From positions 62,001 to 126,000 of the forward strand of contig CAZJAZ010000004.1 in NCBI GenBank assembly GCA_964544305.1: a DNA stretch of 64,000 bases, given 5' to 3'. Origin of the DNA: JAFDWI01 sp964544305 (GTDB taxonomy: Bacteria > Actinomycetota > Acidimicrobiia > Acidimicrobiales > Iamiaceae). Below, in pieces: positions 24,513 through 33,145 of the stretch (the first letter of the stretch is position 1; each line of letters begins with the position of its first letter). The notes beneath the pieces were generated by a model that was given only the letters and a program-made list of their open reading frames with translations, was not told the origin of the DNA and did not search any database. Made by a program: the position numbers and the translations under genes.

Positions 24513-25301
24513 GTGGCAGACGACCTTTCTGACTTTGTGCTCGACGACTTCACCGAAGATGATGTGACCCATCCGGTCTACCGGGCAGGCTCTGGACCGT
24601 GTGTCATCGTGCTGTCTGAAATACCGGGCATTACCCCATTGGTCGCCGATTTCGCACGCCGAGTTGTTGCAACGGGGTGCAGCGTGGCAATGCCTTCGTT
24701 GTTTGGTACACCGGGCAAAGAACCGTCGTCAGGGTATGCATTGACTTCGATTGTGAAGTGCTGCATCTCGAGTGAGTTCACATTGTTCGCTCGAGGGAAG
24801 ACATCGCCAATCACGAGCTGGCTGCGGGGTTTGGCTCGAGCAGAACATGAACGCTGCGGTGGGCCGGGTATTGGAGTGGTCGGCATGTGTTTGACCGGTG
24901 GCTTTGCACTTGGCATGTTGGCCGAGCCTGCCGTTCTTGCACCGGTTCTTTCACAACCGTCGCTACCAATTGGCACGAAGAAAGCAAAATCTGACCTCGG
25001 CATAAGCGCCGACGATCTCGCAGCGGGCCAAGCGCGTGTTGCCAACGACGGGTTGTGCGTGCTCGCACTGCGCTTTACCGGGGACCGACTGGCGCCGCCT
25101 GAACGTTTTGCGAGCTTGCGGCGCGCGTTTGGCGAGAACTTCGTCGGTGTTGAAATTGATTCGTCGCCAGGTAATGCAAACGGCATAAAGAAGCTTGCGC
25201 ATTCGGTGCTCACCGAAGATCTGATTGACGCAGACGGGCACCCAACGAAAGATGCGCTTGATCAGGTGTTGACGTTGTTTCGCGAACGCCTGCTGAACTG
25301 A
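24513..25301 (+). CDS. Dienelactone hydrolase family protein
   Basis: 262 residues. The Cys nucleophile of dienelactone hydrolases is present in GMCLTGGFA, followed by an Asp in TGDRLAPPERF; the catalytic His is likely the one in KLAHSVL. These enzymes open lactones formed during aromatic degradation. I chose GTG 24513 (VADDLSDF), ten bases after the thioesterase stop; the frame is open far upstream but there it overlaps the thioesterase in another frame. It converges on the next gene with a 10-bp gap. Confidence 0.83.
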   Translation: MADDLSDFVLDDFTEDDVTHPVYRAGSGPCVIVLSEIPGITPLVADFARRVVATGCSVAMPSLFGTPGKEPSSGYALTSIVKCCISSEFTLFARGKTSPITSWLRGLARAEHERCGGPGIGVVGMCLTGGFALGMLAEPAVLAPVLSQPSLPIGTKKAKSDLGISADDLAAGQARVANDGLCVLALRFTGDRLAPPERFASLRRAFGENFVGVEIDSSPGNANGIKKLAHSVLTEDLIDADGHPTKDALDQVLTLFRERLLN

Positions 25302-25311
25302 AACGTGTACG

Positions 25312-26844
25312 TCACCACGTTGAAGTGGGTACAAGATGGTGAGGTCCAAAAAATCCGATGTGCACTTTGCCCGTCGCGCCGTGTCGATCGTCATAGAAAT
25401 AGATCCGCGGAATTTGTGGCCCGCCACCTTCGGCAATCTTGAGATGCGCGACCATCAACTTCCGGCCTGACGTGTCGAGATTCATGTCAACGTCAAACTC
25501 GCGACACGCACGCAAAGCATCGACCTTGAGAACGGTTTCTGATTCGTTCATGGCGAGTTTCTTGGGGCTTGCAGGCCACCCATTGGGAGACTTCGCGGCT
25601 TTGCACCATTCCCAAAAACCGGGGTGGAATGCGCGATCGAGAGCGAAGGTGTGCAGGGCAAGCAAGGCACGCCAAGACGCGCGTCCCCAAGTCCGCGCTT
25701 CAAGACGCTGGTCAAGTTCGGCGAGGTCCCGATTCGCTGAATCCGGAATTACGAGACCGGAAAGATGTTCCTGTGCAGCTTTGAATGCATCGGTACAACA
25801 AGTGATCTCGGGCAAGAGTCCTGATTTGATTTGTGGCGCAACCAATGTTGAGACGAGCTGGTCTTGGAGTGTTTGTACACGACCTTCGGACTCTTCGAGA
25901 TCGGCGAGCAGATCAAAGTTGCGCCCTTCAGTCGTGGCGAGTTGTCGTTCGAGGTCATGGACTCGCTCAATGAGTTCATCGATCGTTTCGGTGTCACTCG
26001 TGGCGGCCGACGTGAGCAAATGGCGAAGCCTGGGGTATTCAATTGGGGCCCGTCGTGACGCCATCGAAGGAGCAAGAAGTTGCACGATGGTGTGCGCGAT
26101 GCCTTTGGGATCACGCAAGACGCGTTCGGGATCAAAGACTCGATGCCGCCAGGGTTCTTGTTCATCTTTGGAAAAACCGGGCAGATAGACACGCACCGCA
26201 CCGGCTTCGATGCCGAGTTCTCCCCCAAGCAGTTTGTTGAGTGGATCTTGTTCGGCCCCGATGAGATGCACTGATGCACAGCCCGCGAGCACTTGCGCCG
26301 CGTAAATTCCTGCGTCGAGACATTGCTTGGCATCAAATGACGGGCTTGTTGCAAAAGCCACGATGGGAAGGTCTCGAGATGGATCGGCCAACCGGTCGGC
26401 AAACCCACGGACTTCCGTTGGTCCAAGCGCGGTCGGGCGAGGTTGGAGCCGAATGGGACCACGCCGTGGGTCTAGGCCCGTAGCGATGAGACGCGTGGAC
26501 AGCTCAGGCGCACGAATCTGAAACGGTGCGAAGGCATCACGACTCACTCGTTCTTGGTCAACCCAGACCGAACCGATCCCACTGCGAGTTGTCGTGGTGA
26601 TCAACGTTGTTGTGAGTCGTTCGATTCCATCGTCGAAATGCACCACACATCGTTGGATTGAGCCGACGTCGCTTGAGCCACGACGCACGAGTGTGCTTGC
26701 GCCTGCCACAACTTCTTCAATGTTTTCTTCGAACGTCCGCGCTCCGGGGTGTCGAAGGTTGACCCACCAACCAAAGGCACACAAGGCGCGTTGATGGATG
26801 TCGTTTGCATAGTCCTGCCAAATCGCCCGGTAGATGAGCGACAC
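25312..26844 (-). CDS. Large coiled-coil protein of unknown function
   Basis: 510 residues, no signal peptide or membrane helix. Three parts are visible: an N-terminal alpha/beta region (1-280) containing an FATSPSFDAKQ segment and VYLPGF; a coiled coil with Glu/Leu heptads at about 286-331; and a C-terminal region (380-510) with an aromatic/Trp-rich helix and the strand-rich ending HLKIAEGG..RIYFYDD..GKVHIGFFGPHHL. That ending recalls the compact beta-rich toxin or nuclease-like domains that close many actinobacterial defence-type proteins. It stands alone, convergent with the hydrolase and 182 bp downstream of the next start. I do not recognise the family with certainty, and the function is unknown. 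Confidence 0.7.
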   Translation of the reverse strand: MSLIYRAIWQDYANDIHQRALCAFGWWVNLRHPGARTFEENIEEVVAGASTLVRRGSSDVGSIQRCVVHFDDGIERLTTTLITTTTRSGIGSVWVDQERVSRDAFAPFQIRAPELSTRLIATGLDPRRGPIRLQPRPTALGPTEVRGFADRLADPSRDLPIVAFATSPSFDAKQCLDAGIYAAQVLAGCASVHLIGAEQDPLNKLLGGELGIEAGAVRVYLPGFSKDEQEPWRHRVFDPERVLRDPKGIAHTIVQLLAPSMASRRAPIEYPRLRHLLTSAATSDTETIDELIERVHDLERQLATTEGRNFDLLADLEESEGRVQTLQDQLVSTLVAPQIKSGLLPEITCCTDAFKAAQEHLSGLVIPDSANRDLAELDQRLEARTWGRASWRALLALHTFALDRAFHPGFWEWCKAAKSPNGWPASPKKLAMNESETVLKVDALRACREFDVDMNLDTSGRKLMVAHLKIAEGGGPQIPRIYFYDDRHGATGKVHIGFFGPHHLVPTSTW

Positions 26845-27026
26845 GTCGACGTCTCCTTGATCTTTGAACGTACCTCCCTATTGTGGCCCAGACGGGAAGA
26901 CGAAAAGCGCGACGTTGATCTTCCAGGTGCCCGTCTTGCTCGTGACAAGCTTCCTGACCTGGGGTTTGATGCGGCGACGCTTGCAGTTGGATTCGGTGTC
27001 CGCACTGCGAGGTCATCTGGGGCCGG

Positions 27027-28256
27027 TCAGTCAAGCACCTCGAAGGTCATGCCCGCGTGGGTTTGTAGGCGGGCCACCAGATCATCGCCAAGCGCGCTGG
27101 CTGGAGTCCAGAAACCACCTGGCTTCTGGGCTGGGGCGAGTTCGACGAGCGCGTGTGCGGCCTCAGTCAACATGCGTGACGTGGCCCCATAGCCTGGGTC
27201 GCGCTTCCCGGTGACTCGGGTCGTGATCGTCTCGCCGGTCGCGGTTGTTCCATACAAACGCAACTCAAACGACCCTCGCTCTTGCGCTTGGGGCGATGGT
27301 CCGTCGCCTGGTTTGGGCAGCACGTAGCGAGCAAGTGCACGCCTCGCCGGGCCAATCGCGGCCAAGCCCAATCCCGCTGCCAGCCCGGCGGTGAGGCCCC
27401 CGGCTTTGGCTGCGCCTATTGGACCGGGGCCCATCAGCATGGCTTCGTCGTAGGTGAACTCGTCTCCCCAGGGTCGGCCAAGCAACGCGTGGGTGCGCTG
27501 AACAACTCTGGTGTTGACGGCCGCCATCACGAACGGGGCAATCCATTGGCCCGATGCCTTGTCTCGTTGAGGCCGGTTGATGTCACGTTGCTTGGGGCCG
27601 GGACGCATCTCGGGTGGGTTCAACACGTAGGGGTCGGCGAGCACTTTGCGTAGCTCAGGGTCATGGGAGGCTTCTTCGACAAGGTTGAGCATCGACGCGA
27701 TCGTGCCCCCGCTTGCGCCGCCACGCAGGGCGGCCACACGCATTGACACGTGCGTGCACGAGGTGCCGAACCGTTCAAGGGACTGCTGTTGAAGGTGCCA
27801 CACGCCCAGATCCGAAGGGATTGAGTCGAAACCGCAAGCGTGAACGATGCGGGCGCCGCTTTCTTGTGCGGACGCCGAGTGCATGTCGATCATGCGTCGT
27901 ATCCACTGGGTTTCACCGGTGAGATCGCAGTAGTCGGTTCCAGCCTTGACAACAGCAGCAACGAGTTCTGAGCCGTAGCGGGCGTAAGGGCCAACCGTGG
28001 AGGCAACGACTTTGGTGGCCTGTGCCAACGTGGCGAGCGCTTCAGGGTCGGATGCATCGGCGACGATTTGCTCAACGTCCGCGCCGGTGTCGGCGGCGAC
28101 CGTGTCGAGTTTGACGGCGTTGCGCCCAGCGATTGCCCATTTCAGCGGACCATTGGTGCCGAAGCGCTCAACGAGACGACGGCACAATAATTGCCCGACA
28201 AAACTCGTCGCTCCGAAGACAACCAAATCAAGACGGCGGTTGGTGGCATCGCTCAT
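27027..28256 (-). CDS. Saccharopine dehydrogenase-like / trans-acting enoyl reductase
   Basis: 409 residues. The Rossmann start LVVFGATSFVGQLLCRRL and the segments WAIAGRN, VASTVGPYARYG..VAAVVKAGTDYCDLTGE and HACGFDSIPSDLG are diagnostic for the saccharopine dehydrogenase-like family that includes the mycobacterial trans-acting enoyl reductase. In mycobacteria that enzyme reduces a polyketide double bond in complex lipid synthesis; other members are uncharacterised. A hydrophobic segment near residues 280-310 is typical. No polyketide synthase lies nearby, so the precise role is open. Confidence 0.88.
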   Translation of the reverse strand: MSDATNRRLDLVVFGATSFVGQLLCRRLVERFGTNGPLKWAIAGRNAVKLDTVAADTGADVEQIVADASDPEALATLAQATKVVASTVGPYARYGSELVAAVVKAGTDYCDLTGETQWIRRMIDMHSASAQESGARIVHACGFDSIPSDLGVWHLQQQSLERFGTSCTHVSMRVAALRGGASGGTIASMLNLVEEASHDPELRKVLADPYVLNPPEMRPGPKQRDINRPQRDKASGQWIAPFVMAAVNTRVVQRTHALLGRPWGDEFTYDEAMLMGPGPIGAAKAGGLTAGLAAGLGLAAIGPARRALARYVLPKPGDGPSPQAQERGSFELRLYGTTATGETITTRVTGKRDPGYGATSRMLTEAAHALVELAPAQKPGGFWTPASALGDDLVARLQTHAGMTFEVLD

Positions 28257-28410
28257 GTGGTTGAGACTAGGCCGTCTGGCATTGTGCTCGCGCTCGCATC
28301 CACACTCTTGAAGTTTGTCGTGTAAGGCGCCTGCGTCTGGGTCAGAGTGTTTCGCTTTGATCGGAAACAGGCGGAAACTTCATTGGATCTATTCTGCGGG
28401 AGAATGAGCC

Positions 28411-29343
28411 GTGTCTTTCAGTGTCATTGCAGGCGTGCACGTCGAGCAGGTCGGATCTGAGTATCTGATCTTGATTCCGGGTCAACCTGATGTATTGCGC
28501 CTAGTCGGTGATCAAGCCGCAGCGTTCGATCTGGCACGAAACCAGGTCGCCTCGGTGCCCGAAACCCTTGAGAGCGCGATGGCCGGGCTGATCGAACTGG
28601 GCATTGTGGAAAGCTCGACGTGGAGCCGACGGCGAGTTATTCAACTCGGTGGCGCGGCGGCAGCCGCTTCGATCGCGGTGATCGCCCTCCCCTCGGTGAG
28701 TGCCGCCGCGTCAACAACAACCACCATCGCAACCACGGTCCCACCCGTCGCCAACAACCTTTACATTGCCAACTACAGCGGCAACTCGGTGAGCAAATGG
28801 GACGGCACCACCCTCACCACCCCAATCACCGGCCTCAGCGGCCCATATAGGCTCGCATTCGACTCCACCGGCAACCTCTTTATTACCAACGCCATCAGCA
28901 ATACGGTGAGCAAATGGGACGGCACCACCCTCACCACCGCCATATCAAGTGGCCTCAACTATCCGGCCGGGCTCGCATTCGACACCAGTGGCAATCTCTA
29001 CATTGCGAACTACAACGGTAACTCGGTGAGCAAATGGGATGGCACCACCCTCACCACCGCTATCTCGAGTGGCCTCAGCGGGCCAAGCGGGCTCGCATTC
29101 GACGCCAGTGGCAACCTTTATATCTCCAACATCGGCAATACGGTGAGCAAATGGGATGGCACCACGCTTTCCACCGCCATCTCAAGCGGCCTCAACTACC
29201 CGAGCGGGCTCGCATTCGACACCAGCGGCAACCTCTACATCGCCAACTACAACGGCAATACGGTGAGTAAATGGGATGGCACCACCCTCACCACTCCCAT
29301 CACCGGACTCAACGCCCCGTCCGGGCTCGCGTTTGCCCCTTGA
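28411..29343 (+). CDS. Tat-motif membrane-anchored repeat protein (NHL/beta-propeller-like)
   Basis: 310 residues in three parts. Residues 1-70 form a small domain with a PqqD-like look (DVLRLVGDQAAAFDLA..). Residues 72-76 are SRRRV followed by a hydrophobic stretch to about residue 100, a twin-arginine motif placed unusually far from the N-terminus. Residues 116-310 are five near-identical repeats of 39-40 residues, NLYIANYNGNSVSKWDGTTL then GLAFDTSG, like NHL propeller blades. GTG 28411 follows GGGAG. Repeats are very similar at DNA level, suggesting recent expansion. It may be an exported sensor or binding protein; function unknown. Confidence 0.72.
   Translation: MSFSVIAGVHVEQVGSEYLILIPGQPDVLRLVGDQAAAFDLARNQVASVPETLESAMAGLIELGIVESSTWSRRRVIQLGGAAAAASIAVIALPSVSAAASTTTTIATTVPPVANNLYIANYSGNSVSKWDGTTLTTPITGLSGPYRLAFDSTGNLFITNAISNTVSKWDGTTLTTAISSGLNYPAGLAFDTSGNLYIANYNGNSVSKWDGTTLTTAISSGLSGPSGLAFDASGNLYISNIGNTVSKWDGTTLSTAISSGLNYPSGLAFDTSGNLYIANYNGNTVSKWDGTTLTTPITGLNAPSGLAFAP
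28756..29340 (+). repeat. Five tandem in-gene repeats of 117-120 bp
   Basis: Units start at residues 116, 155, 195, 235 and 274 of the coding sequence. The core GTGAGCAAATGGGA is present in four of the five units, the last differing at one base (GTGAGTAAATGGGA). These are coding repeats, not a CRISPR array. Confidence 0.9.
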
Positions 29344-29346
29344 GCA

Positions 29347-29361
29347 ACGCCCTTGCGGCGT
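29347..29361. terminator. Hairpin between convergent genes
   Basis: ACGCC-CTTGC-GGCGT, 5-bp stem with a partly paired extension, in the 33-bp spacer between the repeat protein and the MpaB-like gene. Confidence 0.3.
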
Positions 29362-29376
29362 CGCAATAACGGAGGG

Positions 29377-30669
29377 TTATTTGAGGCGGAACTCGGCGTG
29401 GCCGTAACTGCGCAATCGTCGGCGCAACAGGAACGTGATCGGAATATCGGTAATTGGCCGCATCGCCGGTACCTTGTTGATCAGCTCAACGGCTTTGAGC
29501 CGGCCAATAACCAAAGGTGCGACCAGTGCAACGAGCGCCTGGTCGGCCGCGGTCATCGTCACGCCCATGTCCGCGGCCTGCTGGCGATCTCCGTTCAAGA
29601 AAAATCGAATGAAGAATGCGGTTGAAAAGCTTTTCTCAATTGTCTCTGCGATCCGATTGGGGATGGAGTGATCCGGGCGCAAATACGCATCCATAGTGGA
29701 GCGCACTAGTTCGCCACAGGTCGCGTCATCAAAACCTTTGCGCAATGTCGCTGCGCGACCAAGAAACACCTTGATCAGTTCGTGCGCATTGGTGGGCAAT
29801 AACTCCTCCGGAAGACCCAGCAAGTAGCAGCGATAACGGGACAGTTCGATCTGGGCACGTTCTTCATCATTGAAATCCTCTCTGCCGGATCGCACGACGT
29901 TGGCCGCAATCAAGAACGCACCGATGAGTCCCGCGGGCATCTGATCAACCTGAGGAACCGGCACGCCAAAGCGTGCTTGATCCCAACGCTTGGATTTCAC
30001 GAGCACGTTGTAACGAACCATCGAGTGCATCAGGCGCACCATGGCAGCCGCATGAAAGCCTGCACCGTCACGTTTCAATCCGTCAGGCAAAACTGTTGTC
30101 GCGAAGAACGCGGCCGTGTCATTGACACGTTTTGCCGCCCGCTTGTCTGAAAGGGAACCGTTCATGGCCATTGGAAGCGCCGCGTACTCGTTGAGGAACG
30201 TGGCAAGGAATGCGCCACGAATTGCATACGGGGAAGCAAGGGCAGCAGAAACCCGCTCTGCTCGCGCCCCACGTTCGGCGAGAGGAAGATCAATCCAGTC
30301 AGGGACGGCTTCCATATGCGCCATGAATGCGATCAACTCATCAGGGGCGTCGTCAATTGAATCAACGCCGTCACGGCAGGCGAGATGCACCATCTCGATG
30401 AGGCGTTGCATGCCGTAGTCGGGCATGCGTGCAACGTAAGAGTCACAGATCACATCGCCAAGCATCGTGGCAATCGACATCAGTTCAATGAGGTCCGCGT
30501 CCTCAAAGAGCTCGGCCCGGGTGACCTTGACATGGGGTGGCAAGTCAGTTTCCGCATCAGGTTCAAGCGCGAGGCGCTCAGGGATCGCATCAAAGTCAAT
30601 TGCGCCGTACATACCGGGAAGATCGTTGCGTTGTTTTTTGACCCGGGCGGCCAATGTTGCGTTCGACAT
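29377..30669 (-). CDS. MpaB/rubber-oxygenase family protein (DUF2236)
   Basis: 430 residues. The family core is visible as GFHAAAMVRLMHSMVRYNVL and WDQARFGVPVPQVDQ, where conserved His and Arg bind heme in latex-clearing and MpaB-type oxygenases. These enzymes cleave isoprenoid or similar chains; many bacterial members are uncharacterised. No export signal is evident. It is divergent from the EthA-SDR fusion, sharing a 121-bp promoter region with a 15-bp palindrome at 30723-30737. Both are oxygenases, so joint regulation is possible. Confidence 0.85.
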   Translation of the reverse strand: MSNATLAARVKKQRNDLPGMYGAIDFDAIPERLALEPDAETDLPPHVKVTRAELFEDADLIELMSIATMLGDVICDSYVARMPDYGMQRLIEMVHLACRDGVDSIDDAPDELIAFMAHMEAVPDWIDLPLAERGARAERVSAALASPYAIRGAFLATFLNEYAALPMAMNGSLSDKRAAKRVNDTAAFFATTVLPDGLKRDGAGFHAAAMVRLMHSMVRYNVLVKSKRWDQARFGVPVPQVDQMPAGLIGAFLIAANVVRSGREDFNDEERAQIELSRYRCYLLGLPEELLPTNAHELIKVFLGRAATLRKGFDDATCGELVRSTMDAYLRPDHSIPNRIAETIEKSFSTAFFIRFFLNGDRQQAADMGVTMTAADQALVALVAPLVIGRLKAVELINKVPAMRPITDIPITFLLRRRLRSYGHAEFRLK

Positions 30670-30722
30670 GATCTGATCGTAGTGACATGCGCCACGAGCA
30701 CTACACGCGGCCGACGATTTTG

Positions 30723-30737
30723 GTTACCATCGGTAAC
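30723..30737. promoter_or_regulatory. Inverted repeat in the MpaB/EthA-SDR divergent promoter
   Basis: GTTACC-ATC-GGTAAC, perfect 6-bp arms, 53 bp from one start and 53 bp from the other. Form and place suit a dimeric regulator such as TetR. Confidence 0.45.
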
Positions 30738-30790
30738 ACCACTGTCGCCAGAAATTCCAACACGCAGTCACTGCGGGGAGCTGAACACCA

Positions 30791-33127
30791 ATGGAACACT
30801 TCGATGTTGTCATCGTCGGAGCCGGACTCTCCGGAGTCGGCGCAGCCCACTACCTCAAGACGAAATGTCCATGGGCGACCTTCACCGTGCTTGAAGCTCG
30901 AGATGCCATTGGAGGCACCTGGGATCTCTTCAAGTATCCGGGCATCCGGTCCGATTCGGACATGTACACACTCGGGTACTCATTTCGCCCATGGCCGGGG
31001 CCAACAACCATCGCAGATGGAGCATCGATCCTCCAGTATGTGCGTGACACTGCCGCTCACGACGGCACAGACAGCAAGATCCGTTACCACCACAAAGTGA
31101 CCAAAGCTGACTGGTCAACAGCTGACGCCCAATGGGTCCTTACCGCGCATCGCAGCGACACCGACGAAGACGTGCAGTTGAGCGCAAACTTCGTGTTCGC
31201 CTGCAGCGGCTATTACCGCTACGAAAACGGCTACCAGCCCGACTTCCCAGGCGTCGACACCTACAAGGGTACGTTCATCCACCCGCAGTTCTGGCCCGAA
31301 GACCTCGACTATGCCGGCAAGAAAATTGTGGTCATCGGCAGCGGCGCAACCGCGATCACGCTTGTGCCGTCGTTGGCGAAAACAGCGGGTCACGTCACGA
31401 TGTTGCAGCGGTCACCGACGTACATCACCTCGTTGCCCGACCGGTCGCCAATCGCGAACGTCATGGGGAAAGCTCTACCAGGAACAATGGGCGGCAATGT
31501 CACACGGTGGATGATGGCTCTTGGCACACAAGGCTTCTTCCGTGCGTCACGACTTGCCCCGTCACAAGTACGCAAGCTGCTCATGAAAGGCGTTGCACTA
31601 CAACTGCCAAAGGATTATCCGGTCGATGTGCATTTCAACCCGCGGTACAACCCGTGGGATGAGCGGCTGTGCGTGGTGCCCAATGGTGATCTCTTCAAAG
31701 CGATTCGAAGTGGTGCCGCCGACGTGGTCACCGACACCATTGAAACCTTTACCAAAGAAGGTATTCAAACCACGTCAGGCGAAGTTCTCGACGCCGACAT
31801 CGTGGTGTCGGCAACTGGACTTGACCTCGTGTTCATGGGTGGTGTCGAAGCCACGATCGATGGCGAACCAGTGAACATCGGTGACAAACTCGTCTACAAG
31901 GGCATGATGCTCCAAGACGTGCCCAACATCGCGGCAGCTGTTGGTTACACCAACGCATCATGGACACTCAAGTGTGAACTCACGTGTGACTACGTGACCC
32001 GGTTGCTCAATCACATGCACGAAACCGGCATGCGGCAATGCACGCCGCTGAACCTTGACCCGTCGGTGACAGAACAACCGTTGCTTGGATTGAGTTCGGG
32101 TTATGTCACCCGAACCGCAGAGGCATTCCCGAAATCGGGCACGAAATTTCCGTGGCAAGTACATCAGAGCTATCTGCGTGACTATTTCGCGACGAAACGA
32201 ACCAGCATCATCGACAATGCGATGCAGTTCACGAACCCAGATCCGGACGCGCCGCGTCCGATCGCCAAGCCTCAAGCTGCACGAAACCGTTTTGATGGAA
32301 GAGTTGCCGCGATCACCGGTGCGGGCTCAGGAATCGGGCGTGCACTTGCGATTGATCTCGCAGGACGCGGCGCGGACCTCGCATTGAGTGACATTGACCT
32401 TGACGGACTCGCCGAAACTGTTGCACTGTGTGAAGGCCTCGGCGTCAAGATCACGTCCAACCCGCTTGACGTGGCCGATCGAGCCGCGGTTGAAGTCTGG
32501 GCCGACCAAGTCGTTGCTGATCACGGACGCGTGAATTTCATCTTTAACAACGCGGGGGTCGCACTTGGAGCAACGGTCGCCGGCGAGTCCTACGAAGACT
32601 TCGAATGGTTGATGAACATCAACTTTTGGGGCGTCGTCTATGGGACCAAAGCGTTTTTGCCGCATCTCAAAGCATCCGGAGACGGGCACATCATCAACAT
32701 GTCATCGGTGTTCGGACTGATCTCAATTCCCGCGCAAAGCGCCTACAACTCCGCGAAATTCGCGGTGCGTGGATTTACCGATTCGCTGCGCATGGAACTC
32801 GAAATTGACCCGTGCGGCGTGTCATCGACGACCGTGCATCCTGGTGGCATCAAAACCAACATCGCCCGACGTGCCCGAATGGATGCGAGTGCCGACGCGC
32901 TGACCGGCGGTGGAAGCGGCGACGTCGGGGCAGATTTTGATCGGATCGCGAAGACCACACCAGAAAAAGCTGCGAAACAAATTCTGGCGGCAGTTGAAGC
33001 AAATAAACGCCGAGTGCTTGTTGGCCCCGACGCGAAGATGATCGACCTGGTTGCGAAACTTCCCGCTGGCTTTTATCAAGAAGTACTGGTCAAAGGGGCT
33101 CGCCTCGGCACTCGTGCGGGCCGCTAG
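30791..33127 (+). CDS. EthA-like flavin monooxygenase fused to a short-chain dehydrogenase
   Basis: 778 residues in one uninterrupted frame. Residues 1 to about 490 are a flavin-containing monooxygenase close to mycobacterial EthA: FAD motif VGAGLSGVGAA, GGTWDLF.YPGIRSDSDMYTLG, NADPH motif VIGSGATA, and a Baeyer-Villiger-like fingerprint YKGTFIHPQFWPE with Tyr in the first position. Residues from about 505 are a classical SDR: TGAGSGIG near 510, NNAG, Ser in NMSSVFG, and catalytic YNSAK at about 652. The fusion could oxidise a ketone or alcohol and pass it between the two sites. Both domains look complete, so this is a true fusion and not a frameshift. Confidence 0.9.
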   Translation: MEHFDVVIVGAGLSGVGAAHYLKTKCPWATFTVLEARDAIGGTWDLFKYPGIRSDSDMYTLGYSFRPWPGPTTIADGASILQYVRDTAAHDGTDSKIRYHHKVTKADWSTADAQWVLTAHRSDTDEDVQLSANFVFACSGYYRYENGYQPDFPGVDTYKGTFIHPQFWPEDLDYAGKKIVVIGSGATAITLVPSLAKTAGHVTMLQRSPTYITSLPDRSPIANVMGKALPGTMGGNVTRWMMALGTQGFFRASRLAPSQVRKLLMKGVALQLPKDYPVDVHFNPRYNPWDERLCVVPNGDLFKAIRSGAADVVTDTIETFTKEGIQTTSGEVLDADIVVSATGLDLVFMGGVEATIDGEPVNIGDKLVYKGMMLQDVPNIAAAVGYTNASWTLKCELTCDYVTRLLNHMHETGMRQCTPLNLDPSVTEQPLLGLSSGYVTRTAEAFPKSGTKFPWQVHQSYLRDYFATKRTSIIDNAMQFTNPDPDAPRPIAKPQAARNRFDGRVAAITGAGSGIGRALAIDLAGRGADLALSDIDLDGLAETVALCEGLGVKITSNPLDVADRAAVEVWADQVVADHGRVNFIFNNAGVALGATVAGESYEDFEWLMNINFWGVVYGTKAFLPHLKASGDGHIINMSSVFGLISIPAQSAYNSAKFAVRGFTDSLRMELEIDPCGVSSTTVHPGGIKTNIARRARMDASADALTGGGSGDVGADFDRIAKTTPEKAAKQILAAVEANKRRVLVGPDAKMIDLVAKLPAGFYQEVLVKGARLGTRAGR

Positions 33128-33145
33128 CAGGTTAGATTCCTATTG

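Noticed and set aside
26845..27026. Possible small gene or RNA in the 182-bp spacer before the unknown protein
   Set aside because: No start with a ribosome site, no stable long hairpin and no tRNA-like cloverleaf seen.
28756..29340. Regular 117-120 bp repeats that could look like a repeat array or CRISPR
   Set aside because: They are in frame, encode a propeller-like repeat protein and have no spacer structure.
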